From the NCBI GenBank assembly GCA_947486185.1, contig CANKTH010000023.1, forward strand, positions 1-50,806: a stretch of DNA of 50,806 nucleotides. The letters run 5' to 3'. The notes under the pieces were generated by a model. That model was given only the letters and a program-made list of their open reading frames with translations. It had not been told where the DNA came from and did not search any database. Both the position numbers and the translations under genes were made by a program. This document shows, piece after piece, positions 17,326 through 25,989 of this stretch. Each line of letters opens with the position of its first letter. The stretch's first letter is position 1. Source of the DNA: Deltaproteobacteria bacterium (GTDB taxonomy: Bacteria; Myxococcota_A; UBA796; SXON01).

Positions 17326-18690
17326 TCAGTTCGCCCGGCCGAGTGATGGACCCTTCCGGAGCGCCGCGAGGCGCACCCGGAGCGCGGGCGGAAGGCAGGG
17401 GGCGTCCATCACACAAGCGCCCGTAAACCCACCTTCAACCACTGCACACGTCGCCTCGGCCACGAGACGCAGGGCCTCACGTTCGCCCGAGACGTCGAGC
17501 GCGGCGATCATCGCCAGGACCTCGGCCTGAACGAAGCCGGCCAGGGGCTCCTTGATCAGGTGGCCGACCACGAACTTGTGCGTGCCCAAACTGAATAAGC
17601 GGGCGATCACCGGGGCGAGCTCCATGGGGTCCTCGAGGCCCAGCTCAACGACGAGGCCGGAGGCGAGCCCCCGAAAACGTGTCGCGTCATGGGAGGCCAG
17701 CTGCGGAAACCGGACCGTCAACCCCGACTCTCGCACGTCGGCCAGCAGGGGCTCATGCGCCGTGTGGACCTGCCGGAGCGCGACGCCCTCGCGCACCCCG
17801 TAGTGGGAGACCAAGAGATCCTCGTACCCAAACTGCCGCATCACGGTGAGGATGGTGAGGGCGCCGGCCGGCATGAGATCGACCCGGTGGGGCGAGAGGC
17901 CTGCTACCTCACGCCGACGTTCGATCGGTAGACGACTCGTATGCTCGAAGATCGCCTCCAGGCTGTCCCGCTCGAGGCGATAGCCGTGGCTGTGCTGCAG
18001 CGTCGCGGCCACCTGACGGCGATGCACCTTGGCAAATGCACGTGCGGTCCCGCCGACTCCCACCAGCACACCGCGTCCGCGGGCCCACCCGCAGGCCCGC
18101 CGCAGATCGGCCTCGACCTGCCTGCGCAGCGCGGTCACCTCTGCGCCGCTCGGCGGGTCGGACTTGAAAAAAGCGTCGGTGCTCCGTAGCGCCCCGAGAG
18201 GTAGGCTCACGGCCGCCACCGCGCGTCGGTCCCGCAGCTCGACCACTTGCAGGCTCCCGCCGCCGAGATCGACCATGCACCCGTCCGCGACCGGGAGCTG
18301 GTTGACCACGCTCGTCGCGGCCGCCAGCCCCTCGTCCTCCTCGGAGAGGAGCTCGGCCGCAATTCCCAGCTCGGTGCGGATCCGCGCGATCAACGCGGCG
18401 CCGTTCCGGGCGTCCCGCACTGCGCTGGTGGCGAGGCAGATCGGCTTGGGCACGCCTGCATGTTTAGCGATCCGCGCGAACTGTTGCAGGAGCTGCACCG
18501 TGCCCTCGATCGCTCCCGGAGACAACATTCGGTCGGGACCGACCGCGCGGAGCAACCGCAGGGGATCGCCGCGCTGAAGGATACGGTCCACCGCGCCGGT
18601 CGCGGAGACCTCGTATACCGCCAGCGTGGTCGTGTTCGAGCCGATGTCGATCACCGCATGGCGCGGCGAGCGTTCAGCGAGCCTGGGCAT
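17326..18690 (-). CDS. Ppx/GppA-family exopolyphosphatase/pppGpp phosphatase
   Basis: A 454-residue member of the Ppx/GppA branch of the actin-like ATPase superfamily, which removes terminal phosphate from polyphosphate or pppGpp in the cytoplasm. Motifs are VIDIGSNTTTLAVYEV (phosphate 1) near residue 13, CLATSAVRDARNG near 105, the catalytic SEEDEG near 136, VDLGGGSLQVVEL (phosphate 2) near 160 and VGVGGTARAFAKV near 218. The C-terminus continues past the Ppx/GppA core with HY..REGVAL and a helical domain of the HD-like type but without an obvious HD pair. It is upstream of the methyltransferase (3-base gap) and divergent from a DksA-like gene. Whether polyphosphate or pppGpp is the substrate cannot be decided from sequence. 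Confidence 0.88.
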   Translation of the reverse strand: MPRLAERSPRHAVIDIGSNTTTLAVYEVSATGAVDRILQRGDPLRLLRAVGPDRMLSPGAIEGTVQLLQQFARIAKHAGVPKPICLATSAVRDARNGAALIARIRTELGIAAELLSEEDEGLAAATSVVNQLPVADGCMVDLGGGSLQVVELRDRRAVAAVSLPLGALRSTDAFFKSDPPSGAEVTALRRQVEADLRRACGWARGRGVLVGVGGTARAFAKVHRRQVAATLQHSHGYRLERDSLEAIFEHTSRLPIERRREVAGLSPHRVDLMPAGALTILTVMRQFGYEDLLVSHYGVREGVALRQVHTAHEPLLADVRESGLTVRFPQLASHDATRFRGLASGLVVELGLEDPMELAPVIARLFSLGTHKFVVGHLIKEPLAGFVQAEVLAMIAALDVSGEREALRLVAEATCAVVEGGFTGACVMDAPCLPPALRVRLAALRKGPSLGRAN

Positions 18691-18858
18691 GATTCAGGTC
18701 CCCCGAACCGAATGGGGCGACGCAGCGGCGCGATCGGGTACGGGGAGCAGCACCATTGTCGCCGGCTAACCCAGTGGGGCGCAGCTGGCCCCGCGGCCGC
18801 TCGCCAGCGCTCGCTCTGGCCTGAATCTTGCTTATGGTTGTGTTCAAACGAGGCTCCG

Positions 18859-19167
18859 ATGGACCATTACCGCACCCTGCTCACCCGCCGCGCCGACGAG
18901 CTGACCGCTCGCAGCTCCCGCCTCGGCGCTCACCTGCGTGCCCCGCTCGAAGCGGACAGCGAAGAGGCCGCGAGCGTGCTCGCCGGAGAAGAGGTTGTTG
19001 AAGCCTTGGACTCCTCGGTTCATCACGAGCTGGACCAGGTCACCTCGGCGCTGGCGCGGCTCGACGCGGGCACCTTCGGCGTCTGTCTCGTGTGTAGTCA
19101 GCCGATCCCGCCGGGCCGACTGGAGGCGCTACCGACGGCGACCACCTGCCGCAGCTGCGCGGGCTGA
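18859..19167 (+). CDS. TraR/DksA-family C4 zinc finger protein
   Basis: A 102-residue protein. ATG 18859 has GAGG seven bases upstream. Residues 1-70 form an acidic helical region that should make a coiled coil, and residues 75-101 are a typical C4 zinc finger (CLVC...CRSC) preceded by ALARLDAGTFG, the signature of DksA/TraR proteins. Such proteins bind RNA polymerase through the secondary channel and can act with ppGpp. The usual DxxDxA tip motif of DksA is not seen, so polymerase control is plausible but not shown. It is divergent from the Ppx/GppA gene across 168 bases in which I see no clear promoter. Confidence 0.85.
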   Translation: MDHYRTLLTRRADELTARSSRLGAHLRAPLEADSEEAASVLAGEEVVEALDSSVHHELDQVTSALARLDAGTFGVCLVCSQPIPPGRLEALPTATTCRSCAG

Positions 19168-19209
19168 TCCACCGAGGCCCTCCGCCTGCTTCGGGCGCTC
19201 ATACCTGGG

Positions 19210-20118
19210 TCATGGCGGTTGCCTGCTCCCTCCTTCGCCACCTGGGAAGGACGAAAGCTCGTTGGACACGTCGAGGTGGAGCAGCACGTGGCAACGCGGC
19301 AGCGCCTGGCGGAGCTCGGCCTCGACCTCCTCCGCGGCGGCGTGGGCGTCTGCGAGGCTGATGTCGCCGTCAAAGACAAGGTGCGCCTGTACAAACCGGA
19401 GCTGGCCTGAGCGTCGGGTACGAAGCTCGTGCCACGAACGGATTCGAGGATCCGCTCGAGCGAGGACCTGATCCACCGCCGAGAGCTCCTCGGCCGACAA
19501 GGCGCGATCCATGAGCTCGTCCGCCGCCTCTCGCCACAAACTGACCACGTCCTTCGCCATCCAGATCGCCATCAACAACGAGACAAGCGGGTCGGCGTAC
19601 CACCAGCCGCTCAGCCAGGATCCGAAGAGGCCCAGGGCCACCCCCGCGCCGGCCGCGACGTCCATTCGGTAATGGGCGGCGTCTGACCTCAAGACAAGCG
19701 AGTCGGTAGCGGCTGCAGCGACGGAGAGCGAGCGCGCAAGCCAGGCAGAGACGACAGTAGAGGCCAACATCACGGCGAGCGCCGGGCCCGCAGCGGGCAC
19801 GGCCGGCACCTGAAGGACCAGGGTGTGAATGGCGCGTCCGGCGACGACGAGCACGATGCCCGTCAGGAGCGCGGCCTGAAACAACGAGGCTAATCCCTCG
19901 ATCTTCCCGTGCCCGAAGGGGTGCTCCGCGTCGGGAGGGTCCTCCGCCATGCGAAAAAATCGAAGGTTCATCCACGAGATGAAGCTGTCGCTGAGCGAGT
20001 CCAGCGCCGAGGCCATGACCGCTTGGGACCCGGAAAGAACGGCGGTCGCCAGCTTCAGCCCCCCGAGCAGGAGGGAGATGCGAAAGGTGCGCGACAGCGT
20101 CTGAGCGCCCGATGTCAT
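19210..20118 (-). CDS. Cation diffusion facilitator (CDF) metal efflux transporter
   Basis: A 302-residue CDF-family antiporter that exports divalent metals such as Zn, Fe, Mn or Co across the inner membrane. The transport-site residues are present: Asp40 and Asp44 in ALDSLSDS (helix 2) and His149/Asp153 in HYRMD (helix 5), the same DD-HD set as in E. coli FieF. HPFGHGKIE near 66-74 is the family loop. Six membrane helices precede a cytoplasmic domain with HELRTRRSGQLRFVQAHLVFD, typical of the dimerising C-terminal fold, and late His residues (PRCHVLLHLDV) that fit its metal sites. It is convergent with the DksA-like gene and divergent from the universal stress protein gene. Confidence 0.92.
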   Translation of the reverse strand: MTSGAQTLSRTFRISLLLGGLKLATAVLSGSQAVMASALDSLSDSFISWMNLRFFRMAEDPPDAEHPFGHGKIEGLASLFQAALLTGIVLVVAGRAIHTLVLQVPAVPAAGPALAVMLASTVVSAWLARSLSVAAAATDSLVLRSDAAHYRMDVAAGAGVALGLFGSWLSGWWYADPLVSLLMAIWMAKDVVSLWREAADELMDRALSAEELSAVDQVLARADPRIRSWHELRTRRSGQLRFVQAHLVFDGDISLADAHAAAEEVEAELRQALPRCHVLLHLDVSNELSSFPGGEGGSRQPP

Positions 20119-20191
20119 CCGACCCGCATAATCCGAACGCCGCGCGGTCCCCGCCCCGGGCTCCAGCGACTCGTGGCGAAGGGCACGCCCG

Positions 20192-20211
20192 CCTGTGCCA
20201 GATCACACAGG
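20192..20211. promoter_or_regulatory. Palindrome between the CDF and Usp genes
   Basis: A perfect 6-base inverted repeat, CCTGTG at 20192-20197 and CACAGG at 20206-20211, with an 8-base spacer lies in the 203-base divergent gap. The TGTG...CACA layout recalls CRP/FNR-family or metal-sensor operators, but spacing does not match the CRP consensus. The owner regulator is unknown. Confidence 0.3.
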
Positions 20212-20321
20212 TCGCGCGCTCGGGCGCGGGCCGTGATCCTCACCGAGATCGCCTCGCGGATTGCCTCGCGGGAGACTCCCGCGCGCGGCCACGATATAGG
20301 CGCGGCCCGATAGGAGCTGTG

Positions 20322-21158
20322 ATGACCCCGATGGACCCGATCCTCGTCGCCTACGACGGCTCCGTGAACGCACAGCGGGCGGCGGCCCTCGCCCGAAGCG
20401 TAGCCAGCGTGAGCGGAGCACACACGATCCTCGCCTGGGCGGTCGCCCCCTCTGATCTCGCCTGGGAGCTCAACGCCGACAACTACGCCAGGGTCACCCG
20501 CGAGGGCACAGCGATGCTGGCCGCCGAAGCCAGCAAGTTCTCCACGCCCGTCAGCACGCGCCTCCTGGACGGCGAGTCCGGCAGCGCGCTGATCGCGGCG
20601 GCAGAGGAGTCCCGAGCGGGGCTGGTCCTCCTGGGCACCCGTGGGCGTGGCCGTTTGGAGGCCCTGCTCCTCGGCAGCGTCACGCGCCAGCTGATGGAAG
20701 GCTGCAGCCGCCCGACCCTCGCGGTGCACGACCGTAGCAGCATCGGGAAGATCGTCGCGGCGGTCGACCGCGGCGAGAACGCGCCCACGGTAGTGAAGAT
20801 CGCCGCGACGCTGGCCCAGGCTACCGGCGCCCAGCTGATCCTCGCTACCGCGATCAACGTCGACCGCGCGGTCGTGGAGCGCCCCACGAGCTTCGGCCTC
20901 CCCGCAGAGCTTTGGGCGGACGCGGTGAAGCTCTACGCCGACCGCTGCTTCGGCCCGCTCCGGGAGCACGCGCCGGGGGCCGTCGAGCGGGTGCTCTACG
21001 GCGAGCCGACCGACGAGCTTACGCGCTTGATGAAACTTGAATCTGCGGATCTGCTGGTAGCCGGCCGGCGTGGCGCCTCCGGGGCAGCGCCCGGGGACTG
21101 GTACTCGGTGGTCACCGGCCTCGCCGCCAGCGGGCCCCACAGCACGCTCGCGGTCTAG
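20322..21158 (+). CDS. Tandem-domain universal stress protein (UspA family)
   Basis: A 278-residue protein made of two Usp domains (about 1-140 and 141-278). ATG 20322 has AGGAG six bases upstream; an upstream open extension has no coding character. The first domain starts ILVAYDGSVNAQRA and carries the ATP-binding signature G-2x-G-9x-G-S in GTRGRGRLEALLLGS near residues 102-116. The second domain starts with KIVAAVDRGENAPTVVKIAA, and its matching signature is degenerate (GRRG followed by YS where GS is expected), so only one nucleotide site may be functional. Usp proteins support survival under starvation, oxygen or redox stress. It is followed after five bases by an unknown gene, probably co-transcribed. 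Confidence 0.9.
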   Translation: MTPMDPILVAYDGSVNAQRAAALARSVASVSGAHTILAWAVAPSDLAWELNADNYARVTREGTAMLAAEASKFSTPVSTRLLDGESGSALIAAAEESRAGLVLLGTRGRGRLEALLLGSVTRQLMEGCSRPTLAVHDRSSIGKIVAAVDRGENAPTVVKIAATLAQATGAQLILATAINVDRAVVERPTSFGLPAELWADAVKLYADRCFGPLREHAPGAVERVLYGEPTDELTRLMKLESADLLVAGRRGASGAAPGDWYSVVTGLAASGPHSTLAV

Positions 21159-21163
21159 GGGCC

Positions 21164-21574
21164 GTGAGCTCCGAGGACGACGCGGCGCTCAGCGCCTGGA
21201 TCGCCGCGCTCAACCACGAGCTCCCCGCGGAGATAGCCGTGAGTCCCGACATCGTGGTGGAGCGTTACGGCTGGGCCCCGGGGCGGCTCGTGGTGGCCGA
21301 ACGCATCTCCGGCGCACGCGAGGTGTCCGTGTGGATCCATCGGAATCGAGGTCATGCCCGCTTCGAGCTCGACCCCGCGCCCCCCTTCTCGGCGCTGCCT
21401 CCGTTCCGGGTGGTCCGTTATCGTATGCACTGGGGAGACTACATCAACGGCGGAATCTGGGCTTACACCCTGATTGACGGCCGAATCGCCACCCTCACGC
21501 ACCGCCCCGAGGACGTCCCGCTGGAGTGGCGCCACGGGCCGCCGTCCGGGAAAAAACTGCCGCAAGGCCCGTGA
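21164..21574 (+). CDS. Conserved-looking cytoplasmic protein of unknown function
   Basis: A 136-residue soluble protein starting at GTG 21164, five bases after the Usp stop and apparently dependent on translational coupling because only a weak GGGG precedes it. It begins with an acidic helix (MSSEDDAALSAWIAAL) and continues as a mixed alpha/beta fold rich in aromatic residues (YGWAPGRL, YRMHWGDYINGGIWAYTL). No membrane helix, signal peptide or metal motif is visible. I do not recognise the family. The position behind a universal stress gene suggests a stress role, which is inference only. Confidence 0.6.
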   Translation: MSSEDDAALSAWIAALNHELPAEIAVSPDIVVERYGWAPGRLVVAERISGAREVSVWIHRNRGHARFELDPAPPFSALPPFRVVRYRMHWGDYINGGIWAYTLIDGRIATLTHRPEDVPLEWRHGPPSGKKLPQGP

Positions 21575-21589
21575 AATCTACGGGCACGC

Positions 21590-23239
21590 CTACCAGCGCA
21601 CGACGACGTGGACCCGCCCGCCTACAGGCGACTCGGCGGGGCTGCTGAGCACCAGGTCGGCACGCGCGTCGCCGTCGATGTCTTCAAGCACCACGTTGTG
21701 GCCAAAGTCCACCGAGCCCCTCGGCGCCACTTCGGTCTCGTCGTCCTGGTAGGACTCGATCACGCCGGCGAGCGGACCGAAATAGAGGTGTGAATCCGAG
21801 TAGGGCGTGCTGACCAGGAGGTCTTCCTCCCCGTCACCGTTGGCGTCGCCCGCCGACAGGCTGGCGCCAAAACGATCTCCGGTCTGGCCGCGTAGTGTGG
21901 CGGTGGAGAGCTCGGTTATCGCCTGGCTCCCGCTCACGGGCACATCGAGGGTGTAGAGCGTGCCCACTCCGCCGCCCAGCTCGCTGCTCCCCACCACAAA
22001 ACCCCCTCCAAAGGCCAGGACCTGCTCGCCGAAGTAACCCTCGGGCTCGTCGCTCGTGAGGATCCCGACCGCCCGGTCCGCGAGCGGCGCGGGCAGCCCC
22101 GGGTCCCAGCCGGTGAGGTACACCCTGCCGCGGTAGTCATCGGCGTCCAGCGCACCGATCGCGATGTCCGGCAGCCCGTCACCCTCCAGATCGGCGCCCA
22201 CGGCGAGAGAGAGGCCGGCCAGCTCCGTACCCTCGGGATCGATCCAGGTCTGGTCCGCGTCGCTCGCGTAGAGCTCGCCGTCGAGCGGGCCGCGCAGCAC
22301 CAGGATTCGGCCCGGCCCCTCGACGGCGTAGCACGCACCACCGACCACCAGGTCGTCCTGGCCGTCTCCGTCGACGTCCGCGACCGCAATATTGCGGGCC
22401 ACCAACGCGTCGAAGTGCAACGCCAAGCACAGCCCGTTGAGGTCACCCCACAGCGTCATCGGCGCCCGTTCGACATCGCCCGCGAGCAGGGCGTCACGAT
22501 CGAGCCCATAGAGCACCGACATCCAACCGCCGCCGACGTTTTCGCCGTAACGTGCACCGACGATGAGCCCGGGGGCTGCCATGAGTCCACCCGCGTCGAG
22601 TATGCCCCCGCCGAGCGCGCCGTCGCCCAGGGCACCCAAAAGGTAGGCGTTGGCCTCGGCGGCCCCGAGCTCGGGCTCGGACAGGCGCCCCGGGGCAAAA
22701 ACAAAGACTTCGCCTGCGTTGTTCAGCGCGCCTGGATCCGCGATCGCGATCACCCGGGCGTCGGGGTCGTCCGTCAGCCAGCCGCCGCCAACGCCGAGGA
22801 CCACGCCAAAATGTCCGGTCTCTCCTTGAATCATCAGGCGATCGTCGGGGCAGTCGGGAGTCCCCGGGTCACAGTCGTCGTCCTGGTCGTCACACCGCTC
22901 GACGGCGCCGGGCCAGCGACCGGCGTCAGCGTCGTCACAATCGTCGGCGTTGTCCACCGCCCCGTCGGGCGTTTCGCAGGACCGCAGCGCCTCAGCCCCG
23001 CCAAAGCCGTCGCCGTCGGCGTCGAGGCTCCAGAGCGGCGCCTCGGCGGGCGCGGGAAGATCCACCTCCCCATCACAGTCCTCGTCGCGCCCGTCACACG
23101 TCTCGACACCGCTCGGCGACACGGCGCGGTCGTTATCGTCGCAGTCACCCTCCTCGATCGTGAAACCATCCCCGTCGGCGTCGCCACGTTTTTCGGGGCT
23201 ACCCAGGCAAGCGAAGAGCAGGAGCACGAGCGTCGTCAC
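21590..23239 (-). CDS. MopE-repeat/FG-GAP lipoprotein
   Basis: A 549-residue surface lipoprotein, a compact relative of the giant at 10042-14919. The leader MTTLVLLLFA ends in a lipobox Cys at about residue 11. Two MopE-like units (GDCDDNDRAVSP...CDGRDEDCDG and DDCDDADAGRWP...CDDQDDDCD) cover residues about 20-130. A beta-propeller follows with clear FG-GAP signatures DVDGDGQDDLVVG, DLEGDGLPDIAIG, DANGDGEEDLLVS and DIDGDARADLVLS. The start is a GTG with only a weak ribosome site; no other start exists between it and the ccoS stop. It lies 51 bases after ccoS on the same strand, so it may be transcribed with the cbb3 operon, though no functional link to respiration is evident. Confidence 0.8.
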   Translation of the reverse strand: MTTLVLLLFACLGSPEKRGDADGDGFTIEEGDCDDNDRAVSPSGVETCDGRDEDCDGEVDLPAPAEAPLWSLDADGDGFGGAEALRSCETPDGAVDNADDCDDADAGRWPGAVERCDDQDDDCDPGTPDCPDDRLMIQGETGHFGVVLGVGGGWLTDDPDARVIAIADPGALNNAGEVFVFAPGRLSEPELGAAEANAYLLGALGDGALGGGILDAGGLMAAPGLIVGARYGENVGGGWMSVLYGLDRDALLAGDVERAPMTLWGDLNGLCLALHFDALVARNIAVADVDGDGQDDLVVGGACYAVEGPGRILVLRGPLDGELYASDADQTWIDPEGTELAGLSLAVGADLEGDGLPDIAIGALDADDYRGRVYLTGWDPGLPAPLADRAVGILTSDEPEGYFGEQVLAFGGGFVVGSSELGGGVGTLYTLDVPVSGSQAITELSTATLRGQTGDRFGASLSAGDANGDGEEDLLVSTPYSDSHLYFGPLAGVIESYQDDETEVAPRGSVDFGHNVVLEDIDGDARADLVLSSPAESPVGGRVHVVVRW

Positions 23240-23290
23240 CGCGCAGGTGTATCCGAAAAACGACCGATTCGCGCCCTCTACAGCGCCCGC

Positions 23291-23425
23291 TCAGTCCTCG
23301 AGCATTCGTTGGGGCGGGTCGTCCAGATCGTCGAACTGGCCCGCCGACGCAGCACGTAGGAACAACGCTGCAAATACCCCGCCGAGCACGACTGCGAGGG
23401 GCAGCAGGAAGTAGACCGCGTTCAT
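23291..23425 (-). CDS. ccoS: CcoS, cbb3 oxidase assembly protein
   Basis: A 44-residue one-helix membrane protein. It starts MNAVYFLLPLAVVLGG, then FAALFLRAASAGQFDDLDDPPQRML, the family's conserved end motif. CcoS is needed for haem and copper insertion during cbb3 oxidase assembly in Rhodobacter-type systems. The ATG at 23425 overlaps the ccoI stop (ATGA) and has GAGG five bases upstream. An in-frame extension to 23524 lies inside ccoI and is rejected. Confidence 0.92.
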   Translation of the reverse strand: MNAVYFLLPLAVVLGGVFAALFLRAASAGQFDDLDDPPQRMLED

Positions 23426-25866
23426 CCAGGCCTCGCTACTGCCGCTTCGACCCGACTCGCGCCGACCACGACCAGCGCGCTCGACAGGGGCATCAGGATC
23501 GCCGCCACCAGCGGGTTCATCCACCCCGCGAGGGCCACCGCTACCGCGACGGCGTTGTAGAGCAGAGAACGTGCCACATTACGCCGCGTGGTGGTCGCGC
23601 ACGCCTGGGCCGCGTCGAGTCCGGCGAGGATAGGCGCCAGCCCCTCTCGCGCGACGACCGCGTCGGCCACCAGCACCGAAGACGCCGCACCCCCTCCCAT
23701 CGCCACGCCGAGGTCGGCGGCGGCGAGCGCGAGTCCATCGTTGATACCGTCCCCCACGAACAGCACCCGGTGGCCCATCGCCTGTTGTTCCCGGATCCAG
23801 GCTGCTTTCGCCTCAGGCCCGGCAGCCGCGACCCGCTCGGGCACCCCCGCCTCCACCGCGATCCGCGCGACAACCTCGACGTGATCGCCCGACAGAAGCA
23901 CGACGCGGAGCCCGCGCCGGAGGAGCGCCGCCACCGTCGCCGACGCGTCCTGGCGCAGCGTGTCGGTGAGCCGCAGCTCACCCACCGGGCCGTGCTCCGC
24001 CCAGAGCCCGATGGTGCCCGGGGATCCGCGGCGAAGTGCCCAGATCTTGCCGTCCACCTCGCCGGAGATGCCGATGCCGGGCACCTCTTTCACGCCGCGC
24101 GCCTCAGGGAGCGGAATGCCCCGGCGAACCGCCTCCGCGACGACCGCGCGCGCTATCGGGTGGGAGGAGCGCCGCTCCAGACCCGCCGCGATCCGGAGGA
24201 GCGGGTCCGACGCTGCCACCACCTTGGGGACCCCGTGGGTCACCGTGCCCGTCTTGTCGAGCACGACCATCGTCACGCCTCCGAAGGCGCGCAGCCCTTC
24301 TCCGCTCCGAATGAGCAGGCCACGCCTCGCGGCCGCACCGAGGCCCGCTGCTACCGACAGCGGCGAGGCTAACGCCAACGCGCAGGGGCAGGTCACGACG
24401 AGCACCGCTACCGCAACGCCCACGCCGGCTGCCTGGCCCTCCGCCCACGCGGTGAGGACGCCCCCAACCAGCGCGAGCAGGATCGTGCCTACGGTGAAGC
24501 CAGGGACGAGCTTGTGGATGAGATCCGGCGCCAGAGGCTGCGAGGCCGCGTCGGCGAGCGACGCCGCCATCCGCTGGACGAGTGTCGACGCCCCGGCAGC
24601 CTCGACCCGAAGCTGGACTCCGCCGTCGACGAACACCGCGCCCGCGACGACCCGCGCGCCCGGCCCCACCGCTACCGGCTCGGACTCGCCGGTGACGAGC
24701 GCGTTCCGTACGAGCGCATGGCCTTCTACGATCACCCCATCCGCGGCCAGCTCTTCACCGGCGCCGACCTCGATCAGCTCGCCGGGCAGGAGATCGGCGG
24801 CGGGGACGGTGTCTACCCTTTGGCCCCGGACCACCCGCGCGTTCGCGGGGGACGCGGCGGAGAGAGCGAGCGCGGCCTCCACCGCCCTACGCCGTCCGCG
24901 CTGCTCGATCAGCCGGCCCGCCAGGAGCGCGGTCACCAGCATGGTCATGGAGTCGAGCCAGGTGTCCTCCCCGACGCGGGTGGCGTACACCCCGTGGCCG
25001 TACATCACCAGGATGCCGATGCTGATCGGAAGATCCATATGAGGAATCCGGACCCTGAGCCCCTGCCACGCACCGGTGAAGAAGGGTTCCGCACACCAGA
25101 GGGCGACCGGCGTCGCGAGCACGAGGCTTGTCCAGCGAAAAAGCGTCGTATAACCAATGCTCATCCCGTCCCACCAGGCGGTGTAGAGCGTGGCCGACAA
25201 CAACATGACGTTCATCGCCAAAAACGCCGACAGCCCCAAGCGGAGCAGCAGGCCCCGGTCCACCCGCCCCGCATCGGTCTGCGGGCGGGCGCGGTAGCCC
25301 AAGCGCTCGATGCGCGCGGCGAGCTTCGGCAGGTCCGTGCGCGCCGGGTCCCAAACAAGGAAGGCGCGGCCTGTGGCGTGACTGACAGTTGCCTCCTCGA
25401 CACCGGGCGTCCTACCCAGCACCCGCTCCGTCACCCAGACACAGGCCGCGCAAGTTAAACCTTCAATCGACAAACTCGCCTGCACGCGACCATCGCCCCG
25501 GATCTCCACCGGGATGGTCCCCCAAGCGACCTTCTTGTCCTCAAAGACAGGCGCTCTTATAGCATCGCGCACGCTGCCCGCGGCGGCGTCGGCGCCAAGC
25601 CAGGTGGGTCGCGGCGCGGGCGCGGTTCGGGTCGAATAGTAAGCGTCCAAACCTGCTTCGCGGATCATCGCGGCGGCGAGCTCGCAGCCAAGACAGCAAT
25701 ATATTGCCGCCTCGCCACCCCCGTCGGCCTCAGCCGAGGCCTCCACCGCGGTGTCGCAGTGGGCACACCGGCGAGCCGCGGACGCAGCGTGCGTAGGCGC
25801 AAGCGCGTTGTGCGCCGCTCCCCCGCCGCCAGCGGAGAGCGCCCGCGCGACAGCGGCACGCGTCAC
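23422..25866 (-). CDS. ccoI: CcoI, copper-translocating P1B-type ATPase for cbb3 assembly
   Basis: An 814-residue heavy-metal P-type ATPase of the CcoI/FixI group, which exports copper for the cbb3 active site. The N-terminus has a CAHC...YCCLGC Cys-rich finger (residues 34-61) typical of FixI proteins and an HMA domain with TCAAC at 138-142. It also shows TGES near 392, the membrane CPC at 493-495, the phosphorylated Asp537 in DKTGT, the SSHP motif near 567 and GDGINDG. The last usually reads GDGINDA or GDGINDS, so this Gly is a small deviation. I chose GTG 25866, which overlaps the stop of the short fixH-like gene (GTGA) and has GGAG five bases upstream. A longer reading to 25923 would overlap that gene more. 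Confidence 0.93.
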   Translation of the reverse strand: MTRAAVARALSAGGGGAAHNALAPTHAASAARRCAHCDTAVEASAEADGGGEAAIYCCLGCELAAAMIREAGLDAYYSTRTAPAPRPTWLGADAAAGSVRDAIRAPVFEDKKVAWGTIPVEIRGDGRVQASLSIEGLTCAACVWVTERVLGRTPGVEEATVSHATGRAFLVWDPARTDLPKLAARIERLGYRARPQTDAGRVDRGLLLRLGLSAFLAMNVMLLSATLYTAWWDGMSIGYTTLFRWTSLVLATPVALWCAEPFFTGAWQGLRVRIPHMDLPISIGILVMYGHGVYATRVGEDTWLDSMTMLVTALLAGRLIEQRGRRRAVEAALALSAASPANARVVRGQRVDTVPAADLLPGELIEVGAGEELAADGVIVEGHALVRNALVTGESEPVAVGPGARVVAGAVFVDGGVQLRVEAAGASTLVQRMAASLADAASQPLAPDLIHKLVPGFTVGTILLALVGGVLTAWAEGQAAGVGVAVAVLVVTCPCALALASPLSVAAGLGAAARRGLLIRSGEGLRAFGGVTMVVLDKTGTVTHGVPKVVAASDPLLRIAAGLERRSSHPIARAVVAEAVRRGIPLPEARGVKEVPGIGISGEVDGKIWALRRGSPGTIGLWAEHGPVGELRLTDTLRQDASATVAALLRRGLRVVLLSGDHVEVVARIAVEAGVPERVAAAGPEAKAAWIREQQAMGHRVLFVGDGINDGLALAAADLGVAMGGGAASSVLVADAVVAREGLAPILAGLDAAQACATTTRRNVARSLLYNAVAVAVALAGWMNPLVAAILMPLSSALVVVGASRVEAAVARPG

Positions 25867-25988
25867 CGGCTCTCCGTCAGGTACGAAGCCACCACCGGAT
25901 CGGCCCCGCTCACGGCCACCCACAAGAACACGAGGTTGACCAGCACAACCACGCCCAGAGTCACGGCGATCGCGACGATGTACCGCAT
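25863..25988 (-). CDS. Short FixH/CcoH-like membrane peptide
   Basis: A 41-residue peptide lying exactly where ccoH/fixH sits in cbb3 loci, between ccoG and ccoI. It starts MRYIVAIAVTLGVVVLVNLVF and continues LWVAVSGADPVVASYLTESR. The Asn within the helix and the later V.-Tyr segment match the N-terminal anchor of FixH ('N...A....P..V...Y'), but the usual periplasmic domain of about 100 residues is missing. ATG 25988 lies one base after the ccoG stop and has GGAG upstream; the stop overlaps the ccoI GTG. The tight packing supports a real gene. CcoH is known to contact CcoN and stabilise assembly, a job the helix alone could perform. Confidence 0.7.
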   Translation of the reverse strand: MRYIVAIAVTLGVVVLVNLVFLWVAVSGADPVVASYLTESR

Positions 25989-25989
25989 T

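Noticed and set aside
20112..20321. Upstream extension of the universal stress protein
   Set aside because: No coding character and AGGAG sits directly before ATG 20322.
23425..23524. Upstream extension of ccoS within ccoI
   Set aside because: The residues do not match CcoS, while ATG 23425 overlaps the ccoI stop with a good ribosome site.
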